Source of the DNA: Crotophaga sulcirostris
Taxonomy: Eukaryota; Chordata; Aves; Cuculiformes; Crotophagidae
Direction: 5' to 3'
DNA length: 64,000 nucleotides
Assembly: GCA_013397455.1 (NCBI GenBank)
Contig: VYZB01000524.1
Span: forward strand, 310,001 to 374,000
In this document: positions 1 through 11,592 of the stretch, one piece after another
Numbering within the stretch: the first letter of the stretch is position 1
Layout: every line of letters begins with the position of its first letter
Made by a program: the position numbers and the translations under genes
The notes under the pieces: generated by a model
What the model was told of the DNA's origin: nothing
Databases searched by the model: none
Seen by the model: the letters and a program-made list of their open reading frames with translations, nothing else

Positions 1-193
1 CCACCAACCAGCGGCACGCCTGCAGCCAGGCTGCACACAGGGCATGTCACAGAACTGGAGACCCTGCTGCACCCACGCAAGCTGGGATGGAAGGCAACGT
101 TTTCGATCACTTCTCCTGCTCATCGCTGCTGCTTGGAGTCAGAAGATGGGCTTAGGGGTGCTGGAGTCTGTTGGAAGACAAAAATCAGAGTCT

Positions 194-543
194 ACCTCTG
201 CTCTCTACAACTACCTAAAAGGAGGTTGTAGTCAGGCAGGGCTTGGTCTCTTCTCTCAGGTTACCAGTGACAGAACAAGACGACATAGACTCAAGCTTCA
301 TCAGGGAAAGTTTAGGCTTGATATTAGGAAAAGGTTCTTCCCTGAAAGGGTGATTGGCCATTGGAATGCGCTGCCGAGGGAGGTGGTGGAGTCGCTGTCC
401 CTGTAGGTGTTTAAGAGGAGATTGGATGAGGCACTCAGTGTCATGGTTTATATGATGGATTGGTGTTAGTGTTGGGTTATAGGTTGGACTCGATGATCTC
501 AGAGGTCCTTTCCAACCTTGTAATACTGTGATACTGTGATACT
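194..543 (+). mobile_element. CR1 LINE 3' fragment, ATACTGTG-tail type
   Basis: Sense CR1 fragment starting in the C-terminal part of the reverse-transcriptase ORF (text like [19 protein letters not shown]) and running through the 3' UTR. It ends in repeats of the octamer ATACTGTG. It is 5'-truncated, as most CR1 insertions are. The apparent ORF that begins near base 44 runs from unrelated flanking DNA into this element and is not a gene. Confidence 0.92.
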
Positions 544-1525
544 TGTCTGTAGGACACGCCTAACATTCATTTAGGTTAGGAAAGCATAAAAACTGATGAA
601 CAGCTCGGGATCCTTCAAGCCTCCCTACTCCTCCACCTCCAGTGCTTCCTACAGGAGACCTCAACATCTGTCAACTGTGGAGGGAGGAGAAGGTAATAAG
701 CTTACAGCAGAGATGGATACTCAGTCAGCTGGCCCTCCATAGACTCTGTGTGCTGACTTTCTGACATGTCTTTCTGGAGCATAGGATCTACTGCAGACTA
801 CAGCTTTGAAAATGGTGTTTCAAAGGCACTTTTGACAGCTTAGTCACAGCAAATCATTGCTTTTCAAGAAAAACTCCTTGGAAATATTTCTTCATTAATA
901 TTATCAAAGAACATAGAGATCAGTGGACTTGTAGGTCACTCTCCACTGCAGATGAAAATCTGAAGATTACTGGAAGTGTTAGCCAGAAACGTAACAGTGC
1001 TTTTGTGACTAAAAGACCCATGAAATGGAGTAAACTGTCAACTGGGACAATTTTCCTAGAACCTATTTCACATCTGATAACCCCGAAGATCACTTGCAGA
1101 AAGACCCAAGTAATCTTTTCTATAAAACCAAACTTGTATTTAATTATCTGTCAGAAACTATAAAGTTATTTATAAGGGGTCTTTTGCCACCAAACCCAGT
1201 GTTATCCTCTATCCCCTCCTAAAAATAATAAATAGATGAAGCTGTGCAGATAACCTTCTAAAGCATATTGGAAATGAAGTGAACACTTGGCTGAGTTGTG
1301 ACGTACTGATATGGTGGACCTTGATGGAGTAATGGTTATCAATAAACTCTATTCAGCCCTCAACCTGACTTTCAAAGATGATCAGACAAGGTTATCTCCC
1401 ACATCTGAAAATACTTAAAATATGTCAGAACTCACTATTGTGTTGAGTGCTTATCAATCAGATACTCTTGAAAGCACCACTAGGAAATACAAACACCAGG
1501 AATTGCAGAAAGAACTCAAGCAACC
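544..1525. other. No gene seen; AT-rich flanking DNA
   Basis: I see no coding potential, RNA gene or recognisable repeat. The sequence is moderately AT-rich single-copy-looking DNA. Confidence 0.5.
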
Positions 1526-1623
1526 TGAGCAACCTGATCCAGTGGGAGGTGTCCCTGCCCATGGGCTTTAAGGTCCCTTCCAACACAAACCATTCCATGA
1601 TTCTGTGATTCTATGATTCTGTG
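1526..1623 (+). mobile_element. CR1 3' tail, short
   Basis: About 100 bases of CR1 3' UTR (from the 'caacctgatccagtggg' box) ending in ATTCTGTG/ATTCTATG repeats. The stretch is strongly 5'-truncated. Confidence 0.9.
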
Positions 1624-2204
1624 AACTTTAAAGAGCAAAGCAAGACAGAGTCACAGCTAAAACCAGTAAAAATGTGTTGCATTGCCCGTTCACAACATCT
1701 GAAGGACTGCACTCTGCAATGGGGCAAACCAGACAATAGGACACCAGTATAGAAAGGACAGTGACAGGCCCAGGACATCTGCTATGTTAGGATCTGGACC
1801 CAGGCTAGCAAGGTGGTACTTCTTGACACTTCGGCACTTATAAACTAAAATACTTAGGGCCCCTATCGCACTTGGCACGGAAAAGACCATGATGTTCTTT
1901 GACCATAAAAAAGCCACTGATCCATGCATTAATGGACTGTGACATAGGTTTGTTCTTTGCAAAGCAGGTAGGCATGCAGAGTGTGTTTGACAACATCACA
2001 GCTGCCTCAATAAACCTAATGAGCGATTAATGGAAACTCTTCAAAGACTAAAAACAGGATTTTTCTTGTAACTCCACAGTGGCCACGATGAGCCCTGTTG
2101 CTCATGGACAGGAGCAACCACCTCGCTGTATGCTCACGAAGTGGCCCAACCTGCTACCATTTGGTAGTAAAAATCTGAAATACAACCATTAGATGACCAG
2201 AACT
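1624..2204. other. No gene seen
   Basis: Short open frames on the minus strand (1690-1962) show no protein-like features. No repeat is recognised. Confidence 0.45.
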
Positions 2205-2424
2205 GGGATGAAAAAGTGTTTTCCTGTGAGGAAGGCAAGGCTCTGGCCCAGGTTGACCAGAGAAGTCGTGGCTACCCCATCCCTGGAGGTGTTCAAGGCC
2301 AGATTGGATGGGGCTTTGAGCAACCTGATCCAGTGGGAGGTGTACCTGTCCATGGCAGGGGGTGAGACTGGATGATTAAGGTCCCTTCCAACCCAAACCA
2401 TTCCATCATTCTGTGATTCTGTGA
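2205..2424 (+). mobile_element. CR1 3' UTR fragment
   Basis: Sense CR1 from the 'tgttttcctgtgagg' box through the 3' UTR to ATTCTGTG repeats. Short frames on both strands here only reflect the CR1 sequence. Confidence 0.92.
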
Positions 2425-3892
2425 TAAGGACAGTTGGAAGAACTATGACAGTCCATGGGTAGAGAAGAGGAGATTCTTAAAACATCACTTGCCAAAGCTT
2501 TAAGATGCTGATCCAGTTTTAAAAAGAAGCTTTCCAGCTGCTGGCCCTTTGTGGCAAAATGTCACTAAATGCAACTATAGTTTGCATCTGGAAACTTCCG
2601 AAGCCACGGTATGCGTGACATCACGAGTTTCTGGGATATATTGCAAAGACACAGTTATCCCTGAGAGGTGACTGAAGGACCAGCTGCTGGGTAGCTGTGG
2701 GAAACAGATTAAAACGTTCATAAGAAGCTGAAGCAATTATTGCTTGTATTCAGCATTAATAAACTTATTATGACAAGCATTTAGCTGAGCCTAGTTTTAG
2801 AATATATACTACTGTCTGGAAATTCAATTTCTGCTCAGTCCAAATCCAACATATGTGCCAGCAGTATGATATAATAACGATGTCATACTGCATCATTTTA
2901 AAAGAGCAACAGTCAGCATCTGGGTTTGGTCTATCCCTGTGCCAACTCCATGTAATCAACAACCGGGCCCCCATAATGTTGTTCAAGTTCACCGACTGAA
3001 GCACCAGGATGGAGAGAGAGATTTTGGGGTGTTTCAGTACTCTTTACTATGGAGGAAAAAAGAGATAGACCCCGTCAGTAATGGGGTAGTTGTTAAGACT
3101 GGTTAGGGACCAGGGAACTTCATCCATTTCTTAGTATACAAGCATAGAGGAACAACCATAATTAGCCATAACCATTACAACAGACTTTGGTGAAGCCACT
3201 GCTTGAAATTTTAATGAAAACAGAAGCTGGGAGACAAACATTTGATGTGACCAAGTACAGCCCAACAAAGATGTCTTGCAGGAAGAGAGCAGAATAGTAC
3301 ACACTAAGCTGTTCTCTTGTGCTTGAGGTTATGCTATTTCTGCCTCTTCCTGTTCATGCCCTTCACCTCTTGCCCTCAGTTGGACCTGAAACCTGGTGGA
3401 AACCAGATGGTTTTCCCTAAGGTGTGACAGTTAAGTTCAAATTTCAGTTCTGGAGTGCAAACTTCAAGGCTCTCCTCTTCAGACTTGTTTTTTTCAGGGG
3501 TATAAAATTGATCAACTTACCTAGGGCAGAAGTAGAAATTAATGTGATGGATGAAGAAGGTGAGAAGGAGATCACAAAGCCGCTGGGGACATGGCCTAAA
3601 AGTGAGTAGGAAAAAAATGTTTGGATCTGGGGATATCTATTAGCCTCTCTGGTGGAGCCACAGCCACCTGGACAAATTTCATCTAAGTCTCATGACTTCT
3701 GTGGACTTCAGAGTATACTCATCCATGGGAGGGCTAAGAAGAACAGGTCAGACATGCTGCTTTGGGAAAGGATTCTAGCACTTCTTTTGGTCGTGGTACC
3801 ATTAATCTTTCAGAGCACAGCCTTACCCCATAAACATCATGTTTAAAAGTAAATATGCGCTTCAGTGATTTATACTCTTTGCAAGCAGTCAA
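2425..3892. other. No gene seen; AT-rich unique-looking DNA
   Basis: No convincing ORF, RNA or repeat. Several short frames of 60-78 codons are within chance expectation. Confidence 0.45.
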
Positions 3893-4115
3893 TGCTGAGA
3901 GAAGGATTTCAGGGTGGTGGTGGACGAGAAGCTCAACATGAGCCGGCAACGCGCACTCACAGCCCAGAAAGCCAAACCATGTCCTGGGCTGTGTCCAAAG
4001 CAGTGGGACCAGCAGAGTAAAGGAAGGGATTCTGCCCCTCTGCTCTGCTCTGGTGAGACCTCACCTGGAGCCCTGTGTTCAGTGGAGTGAGTCCCAGACC
4101 ATTCTATGATTCCAT
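3893..4115 (+). mobile_element. CR1 ORF2 C-terminal fragment, internally deleted
   Basis: Sense CR1 text: 'gagaagctcaacatgagcc', 'cctgggctgtgtccaaagc', 'gagacctcacctggagccc'. After 'tgttcagtggagtgag' it jumps straight to the terminal 'ccattctatgattccatg'. Most of the 3' UTR and the last ORF2 codons are therefore deleted. Confidence 0.88.
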
Positions 4116-6169
4116 GGGTAGTTCCCAGCCTGGCAGACACCTCCTTGCAGGCAGACACTTACTGTGATACAATCACAATCACCTGGAATCTCAGGCAGGA
4201 GATGCTCCCTGTAAGGCTGGGGCAAGGATCTAACAGGGTATGTGGGAGTCTCTAGAATAACCAACACCACCTCACTCACAAGGTGGGGGGCAAATCTTCA
4301 TCATTGAAGCTGTACAGGAAGATAATTTTGCTTTTTCCTCCTAACTGCTAGTAAATGTCTTTTCAACTGCTTATTACCAGGCACACAGAAAATTAATTAC
4401 ACGATAGCAAAAGCCAGACCCACCGTGGGGAAGCCTTGCCATGGCTGCTGCTTACAAAGGATGGGGAGAGATATTTCCAGCTCATGTCTTCAGATGATCT
4501 GGAAGAAATGAGCTGTCCTTACTGGAAACCACATTGTAGCAGCCTCGCAGCTCCTCAGAGCCACACAGCTGCCCTGTTTCTCCTCTGCTTCCTCTCCCCA
4601 GGAGAAGATAAATCACCATTTGGCAAGAGAGGGGATGCCAAGGACGATGCATGTTTGGACCTGGGCTGAATCTCTACCCCAGCTCTGCAGGAGGCAAGCT
4701 CCTCACTAAGGATGCAGCATCTTTACAGCTGGTGGCTCAGGGATGCAGGAGAGGCAGAGCTGCTGTGGCAGCACCTCTGGGGTTCTCCATAGAGCTGTCC
4801 CTACTGCACAGGATGCAACCTTCCCCCTGCACCATCGGAGCACAGGATGGTCCCAAAGGCCTTGGTGGTCTTTCCATCAGTTCAGCCAGCTCTGGCTCAG
4901 CCCCAGAGGGACCAGGTTTCCGATGACTCACTGCACCAGCCGGGGTGAGATCATAGGAACAGCGACCAGTGGAGCCCTTTCCATGAAAGAACGCATGCTT
5001 GCAGATGCCTGGCAGGACCTGGGTGCACACAAGGGCTGCGAAGGCGTCTCCAGGTTGGGCACTGGAAGCACGCCAGGTGCTGCCATAGCCTTCTGGCTCT
5101 GCCACCTGCAGCGTGGAAATTATTCCCTCAGAGTGCATATGGAAAGCTGCACCAGCAGAGCTGCACACAGGGAATCAGGCAGTGGAGGCAGGAGCTGGGG
5201 TAGCTGAGGGAGAGTGCTAGCAGCGCTGCCCCAGTCGAATCGATAACTCATGGAGTCCTTGGGAAAGGTGACCTACGGGAGCGCACATCCCTACCAAAAC
5301 CTCCTGATTTCTTATGGTCTCCTGGTCCTGAGCGAGTCAGTCTCTTTTAGGGTGAAAGAGGGAGGTTCCTGCTGCTGCTTGCATGGCTGGAGGCAGCCCT
5401 GGGATGCACAGCACATCCCTGTCGCAGCATCCAAAGTGACAGCAGCCTGTGCCGGCGGTGCTTGGGCTGACCCTGGCTGTCCCCGTACTCCTCAGGCACT
5501 GACGGCAGAGTTACAGTGTCAGGCTGGGACAAAGGACCCCGCCAGGATGCAGGGCATGTTTTTAGCCCCCGTTTCCAGGAGTTTGATGCCTGACCACCTC
5601 AGATGGCTTTGGCCAAGCAGTCTTTTGCTCCCTGAAGAGCAGAGCTGAGTGACCAGGGAGTGGTGGTGTGAAGGAGCACACATAATTTATGGACAAGGCT
5701 GACCAGGCTCCTCCCTTTTGGACGGCCTCCCTGGCATTGCAGCTCTTTTGAAAACCTTGTGGTTATTTTCTCTCTCTTCCCTTCTCTACAATTTTGCCCG
5801 CTAACCTCCCAAACCAGAGGGATGTTGGGGTACCCAGAGGTGCCTCACCTACACACAAAGCACAGTGTTCATGGGAGGGAGCTCCAGGAACCACGATCTC
5901 ACCACTGCCTGGGTTCAACCTAGCGTCCTGTGAGCCCCAGGTCGCCCAGCACAGCCTCTCAGCTGGCACTGGTGCAGCTGCCACGCAGAGCCATCCGTGC
6001 TGAGGAACGAGCAAGGGCTCGGAGCTCCCAGGGTCCCTCTGGCTGGGGGGAGGAATTGCTGTCCCATGGAGTTGGGTTGGAGCCGGGACAGGAAGGGCGC
6101 TGGCAGAGGCTGCAGGCAGGGCTGCCCACAGTGCTGCAAGATGATGCTCACGCTCTCCCTGCAGAGCCA
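4116..6169. other. No gene seen; GC content rises toward the right
   Basis: Open frames of 130-154 codons (4737-5207, 5250-5648) overlap on both strands and have no recognisable domain. They look like chance frames in GC-rich DNA. Confidence 0.4.
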
Positions 6170-6560
6170 GCGACAGCCCGCGGGGCAGGGGTCTGGCCCC
6201 GAGGAAATTGCCTGCCAAGGACTGCGGAGGGCAGCCGCCACCCGCTCTGCATCAGCATTCAGCGGAGCTGCAGCTGCACGGAGCAGAGAGCCACCCTCGT
6301 AAACATAAGGAGAGGAGAGAAAAGCACTTAGCGCGGGCTGGCGAGCGAGACGGAGGCGCTCCGGCTCAGGTGCCTGGCTCCTCGCTGGGCTGTTGTAGTC
6401 TGGCTGCAGCCTCCGTGCGGCGCCGCAGCACCTGCTCCCATCGCTGCTGCACCCACCGCTGCTGCACGGCAGAGCCCGTGCCACGCGTGGCGGCCCCGGC
6501 AGGGGCGCCCCGAGGGTTAATGGGTGCTGCAGCGCTGCAGCCACCCGCCAACAGCTTCAC
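6170..6560. promoter_or_regulatory. CpG-rich block, possible CpG island / promoter
   Basis: I count about 34 CpG dinucleotides in under 400 bases, including clusters such as gcggcgccgc and cacgcgtggcgg, while flanking DNA is CpG-poor. Unmethylated CpG islands in vertebrates usually mark promoters, so a transcription start, coding or not, may lie here. Long frames on both strands (5915-6544 minus, 6208-6999 plus, 6366-6992 minus) are open together, which is expected from high GC and is not evidence for a protein. I see no TATA box at a convincing place. Confidence 0.45.
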
Positions 6561-8292
6561 CCTGGCATCTCCTCTGACAGAGCTTCCCCTCCCTCCACAG
6601 CACCCTCCCCCGAGGTGGGGGAGCTCCTGGGCACCCTGGGCAACTTCCCATCCACACGAGTCAACCCGCACGAGCTGCACCTCTCCCCCCTGGGTGCAGG
6701 TCTGGGAGATGGGACTCCTCGGGCTCCAGCACCGGGATCTGTCCCAGGACCCAGAGCGCTGCCAACAGCAGCACCGATTGCCCCCGTACTCCCTCCCACT
6801 CCTGTCCCCGCAGACAGTCTGGCAGGCTCCGTGCTGGCAGGCTCTGCGCCCTGCGTTCCTCAGGCAGGAGGGGGGATGTGCAGCCCCAGAGCCTGCGGGA
6901 ATGCTTGTGCTGTTCCCCACCTCGCTGCAACCATCTCCACGCCTCACAGCCTTCCATCTCTGCATCCACCGCCTCGTGAGAAGTGTCATCACCTTCTAGG
7001 AACACAACCTGCTGCTAAAACCCACAGCACACCTCCTGGTATCTTCAGTGGATGCAGAGCAGGTCAGCAATCATATTTAACCCAGGGGAAGACAAAGGAT
7101 GGGATAAAGCATGTGCTCTGTGCCAGTTAGCACCCCTTGATCCAGACCCTCTGCATCCCTTTGGTATCCAGTGACGAGGTAGTGTAGACATCTTGGACTG
7201 TGCATCAGGGCAGCCTCAGAAGGGACACAGACTGTGGGTTTCTACTCCAGCAGCTTGCTGGGGGGGCACAGCCCAAGCCTCTGGCAGAGAAGCCAGCAGT
7301 TCTGAGCGGAGATGAGCCCAGACTGGTTGGCCCTTGCTTGGTTTATACTGGAGTCACCATGCATGGGGCTTCTTCTCAGCTGTATTTCTAAAATCTCATG
7401 TGATGTCAGCCTGTTTCCTTGTCTGCAGCATTTAAAATATAAAAGACTCATCTCTGAGATACCATCCAATATGTTCAGTCAATATTTTAATTGCCCTGGG
7501 CTCTGCCCCCCTGTTTACTTCCTCAGAGCTGGAAAATAAATAGCACTGGCCTTTCCCCTCAAATCAGACACGTCTTCCTTTGTTCTTCCCACAGGGACGA
7601 GTGCCTTGCCTGTCACAGGCGGATTATTACGCTACAAAGTCCAGCAGGCCCCTCCCCACCGCAAACAAGGTTACATTTCAAAGCCCACGAGGGGGGGGGG
7701 TGAGTGATGCTGACCGTTTATACGAATAGTTGCCTTTAACAAGGGTTGCGTGAAGGCGCTGCCTCTCACTGGAGATGTCCCCAGGCCCACAGCCCTGCCT
7801 GGAGACAAAGGCCAGGCAGAAGATAAGCCATGATCTCCAGAAGCCGAAAGCAAAACGCTGCTCGATAAAAACACCCCAGACATATGGTGGGAAACCATCT
7901 GTTGCATCACTTAAGCCAGTGACCAAAATCAGAACTGAGAAATAAAGACACTCATGCATCAGCAGCCCCATGTGTGCGTGCTCGCTGCAGGCTGGTGCTT
8001 CACAGCTGCAGCCGCCGCTCGCCATCATCCAGCTGCACTTCTCCTCCAGGGAGCTGCTGGACAACAGCCTCTGTGAACATGCCAAGGGCTGCTGTGGAGT
8101 GCCGTGGTGCAATCTGTGGTCCCAGGCACAGGGACCCACTGTAAGACCTGAAGGGGAGGCTCCCTCAGCTTTTACAACCATGACAGATCCGAGGATGGAA
8201 AAATCCCCCTCGCTTGTAAGAACAGAGCTCTCCACCATGAGCCAGCAGAGTCGCATGCCTGGCCAAAGACCCAGCTTCCAGCACAGAAACTC
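6561..8292. other. No gene seen
   Basis: GC-rich up to about 7000 and then mixed composition. A G9-10 run near 7690 is present. No supported gene or repeat. Confidence 0.4.
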
Positions 8293-8997
8293 CTTAGAAT
8301 CGCAGAACAGAACCACGGAATAATTTGTGTTGGAAGGGACATCAAAGCCCTTCCAGTTCCAAGCCCCTGCCATGGGCAGGGACACCTCCCACTGCATCAG
8401 GGGCCTCCAAGCCCCATCCAACCTGACCTTGAACGCCTCCAGGGATGGGGCAGCCAACACTGCTCTGGGTAGCCTGGGACAAGGCCTCCTCACCCTCACA
8501 GCAAAACATTTCTCCCTAAGATCTCATCTCAGTCTCCTCTCTTGCACCTAAAAACCCTTCCCCCTCATCCTATCCCTGCGCTCCCTGATCAAGAGCCCCT
8601 CCCCAGCTTTCCTGGAGCCCCTTTCAGCACTGGAGGCTGCTCTGAGGTCTCCTCACAGCCTCCTCTTCTCCAGGCTGAACAACCCCAACTCTCTCAGCCT
8701 GTCCTCGTACAGGAAGTGCTCCAGCCCTCAGATCATCTCCATGGCCTCCTCTGGACTGTCTCCAACAGCTCCATGTCCTTCCTGTGCTTAGGACTCCAGA
8801 AATGGACACACGGCTCCAGATGGAGTCTCACCAGAGCAGAGCAGAGGGGTAGAATCCTCTCCCTTGCCCTGCTGGGTATCTCACTCCTTTGGATGCAGCC
8901 CAGGACATGGTTGGCTTTCTGGGCTGCGCTTGAGCACATGTTGTCAGCTCATGTTGAGCTTCTCATCCACAAGCACCCCAAGTCCTTCTCCTCAGGA
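8293..8997 (-). mobile_element. CR1 LINE, ~700 bp antisense copy
   Basis: Reads on the plus strand as CR1 antisense. It starts with a decayed tail (tagaatcgcagaac), then the 3' UTR, then the ORF2 C-terminus. On the minus strand the peptide text PCVHFWSPKHRKDMELLE is in frame. It stops within the region encoding the block before 'QCA' (gcttctcatccacaagcac). 5'-truncated; reading frame broken. Confidence 0.94.
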
Positions 8998-11070
8998 TTA
9001 CTATATATATTATTCTGTTCCATTGAATAGGCTTCAGTTTATAGATGCTCACAGACTTGCCCCAGGGCAACAGAAGAAATACCTTTGTGCACCAACAGGA
9101 GAAGACATTGGAGCCCACCACTTAGTGCTGGCAGTGCTGTGAAGAGTCTATCCAGGTAGGTCAACAGTAGACACAGTGATTATTGTGATGTGTTGGGTGG
9201 AATTGCCAGCACAAGTAATGAAGAAAAAGCATGCGAATGAGGCAGTCCATTATGGCCTCAAGGAGCTCAAGGACAAAGTCCTGGTAAGCGCACTGAGCAC
9301 ACAGAACTGGTTCTGGGAAGCCGTGAGCACCTAAACAGTATCCTGAACCACATCCTGATTTTTGAGTATAACTGTACTCAGGAAATAGGATCTTGTATTC
9401 ATCATAATAAAAGGGATTGACTCAATCAATCTTATTAATATTTTCCCTTCCTATAAAAAAAAATCTTCAGGAACCTAAATATTTTCTGATATTTCAGGCC
9501 AAAAGAGAAACGACCACCAGTTCAGATGCCAATGAAGGATTGTGTTTAGAGCTGCTTCTTGACCTGTGTTAAGTAAAACAATTACGCTTGATTATTTGCT
9601 GTCTGAACTCTTCTATATGCGCTCTTCAGATGTTCTGCATCTGCAGAAAAGCCCCTGTAACAGCACAGCACAGACGATACACAAATGGGTTTGCAGTGGA
9701 AGGGCACGTTGAAAGGACTGTGTCAGGGAACTTCAGCAATAATGCATCCAGAGAAACCAAATGTAAAACGATGCTGTGAGAGAGAGGGATAGGAACGCCT
9801 TCAGCAGAGCCCGCCTGGCTGATCCCAGTGGGATGCAGAGGAGCCACACAGAGAAGGGACCATGCAGGTAAGCCGGAGAGTCCTGTACCAGGGCACATTC
9901 TGGGGTGCCCAGTGAGCCACTGCAGCGTACCTGGTCACACACTGGGCAGCAAGGAGCTCACAGTGCTTTGACTGAGGAGAGGAACACAGAAATTACTTGA
10001 TTTAGCATTGGCAGAGACAGGCAGATGAGCAGTGATCAGTGTGTGTAGCCATGTCTTGGGACATACATTCTTCCAGAGACATGCAGGATCTTGCAAGACA
10101 GGTGTAAGAGACTGATTCTTTGTGGTTGCCTTAAATCACTTGTTTTGGCTGACTTAAATCGTGGTTGAGATTGTAGCAGAGGCAGTGTCCTTCAACACCT
10201 TATCTTACTCTCACAAGCTGCCCAACTCACTTGCTGCCTGAAGAGCCTGCTTGGAAGGAGCAGCCTCCCCAAACTCAGCTGCAGAACTTTACCAGAAGTA
10301 GCATTGTGCAGGCCCATCAGAAATTATAAATAATACTTGGAAGAGGGGTCATTTGTGCACCCACCATCCTGGAAGGATCCTTTCAGCGCTGGAGCCTTAG
10401 GGTGGCGAACGTTTGCTATTTTTCTTTTATTTTTTCTTTATTTCGCTCCTTTCCTTTTTTTTCCTCCTCCTTGTTGTTCCTACTGAGGGTTTGATAAACC
10501 AGTGCTTTTCCTATTCCCAAGATTTTTGCCTGTGAGTATAAATACCTTTTAGATCAATCGTTGGTGTTATTTTTTACCTTAATCAACCAGGGGGAGTCCT
10601 TAAATTTACAGGGGTGTTGGGGGCAGAGCCCACCCTTCATGTCCCAGATTGGGTCGCAACACTGGGGAAAAATCACAGGACAATCTACAACACCATTGTC
10701 AGGAGGATGCTCCAGTGTCCTGATGTCAGTTCCCAAGCACATGGGAGCTGGAGGAACAGTCTGTTAGGACTACAGGAAGAAATTAAGTCCTGCTTTGTAC
10801 TGGGGTAACGTAAGAAACTCAGATCAGAATATGATGCTACAAATCATATGTAACTGAATTAGGGCAATGTGAGTAGTGCTCATTTCACCGCACAGAAATG
10901 GTCTGATGTGGTTTAATGCCATCTTTCCACAGTGAAGGCAAGTTTACCTCCTTGAGTATCAGATTCCTCTTTACTTCTTTTGGCTCAAAGGAAGCTTTTG
11001 GAAAGAAGAATGGTAAAAAGAGGAGGGGGAAGACCCTTCATATAATTTCTTTTTGTTGTTGTTCTGCCTA
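8998..11070. other. No gene seen; pyrimidine-rich tract inside
   Basis: Mostly AT-rich unique-looking DNA. A T/C-rich stretch lies at about 10418-10480. No ORF above about 90 codons and no repeat recognised. Confidence 0.45.
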
Positions 11071-11592
11071 CAGTATCACAGTATTACTCACAGTATTACA
11101 AGGTTGGAAAGGACCTCTGACATCATCGAGTCCAACCTATAACCCAACACCAACACCAACCCATCATGTAAACCATGGCACTGAGTGCCTCATCCAATCT
11201 GCTCTTAAACACCTCCAGGGACGGAGACTCCACCATCTCCCAGGGCAGCGCATTCCAATGGCCAATCACCCCTTCAGGGAAGAATTTTTTCCTAATATCA
11301 AGCCTAAACTTTCCCTGACAAAACTTGAGTCCATGTCGTCTTGTTCTGTCACTGGTCACCTGAGAGAAGAGACCAAGCCCTGCTTGACTACAACCTCCTT
11401 TTAGGCAGTTGTAGAGAGCAATAAGGTCACCCCTGAGCCACCTCTTCTCCAGGCTAAAAAGCCCCAGCTCCCTCAATCGCTCCTCATAGGGCTTGTGCTC
11501 CAGCCCCTTCACCATCTTCATTGCTCTCCTCTGGACACACTCCAGTGTCTTGACAACTTTCTCAAACTGAGGGGCCCAGAACTGCACACAGT
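11071..11592 (-). mobile_element. CR1 LINE, ATACTGTG-tail type, antisense
   Basis: It begins with the tail (acagtatcacagtatt), followed by 3' UTR and ORF2 C-terminus. The minus frame 11123-11605 stays open for 160 codons and contains FLAPQFEK-like text and '[18 protein letters not shown]'. The open frame and the closeness to the copies at 26365 and 60744 suggest a fairly young insertion. Confidence 0.94.

Noticed and set aside
5915..6999. Open frames of 208-263 codons on both strands
   Set aside because: They overlap each other in several frames inside CpG-rich DNA, show no domain and have compositions expected from GC bias.
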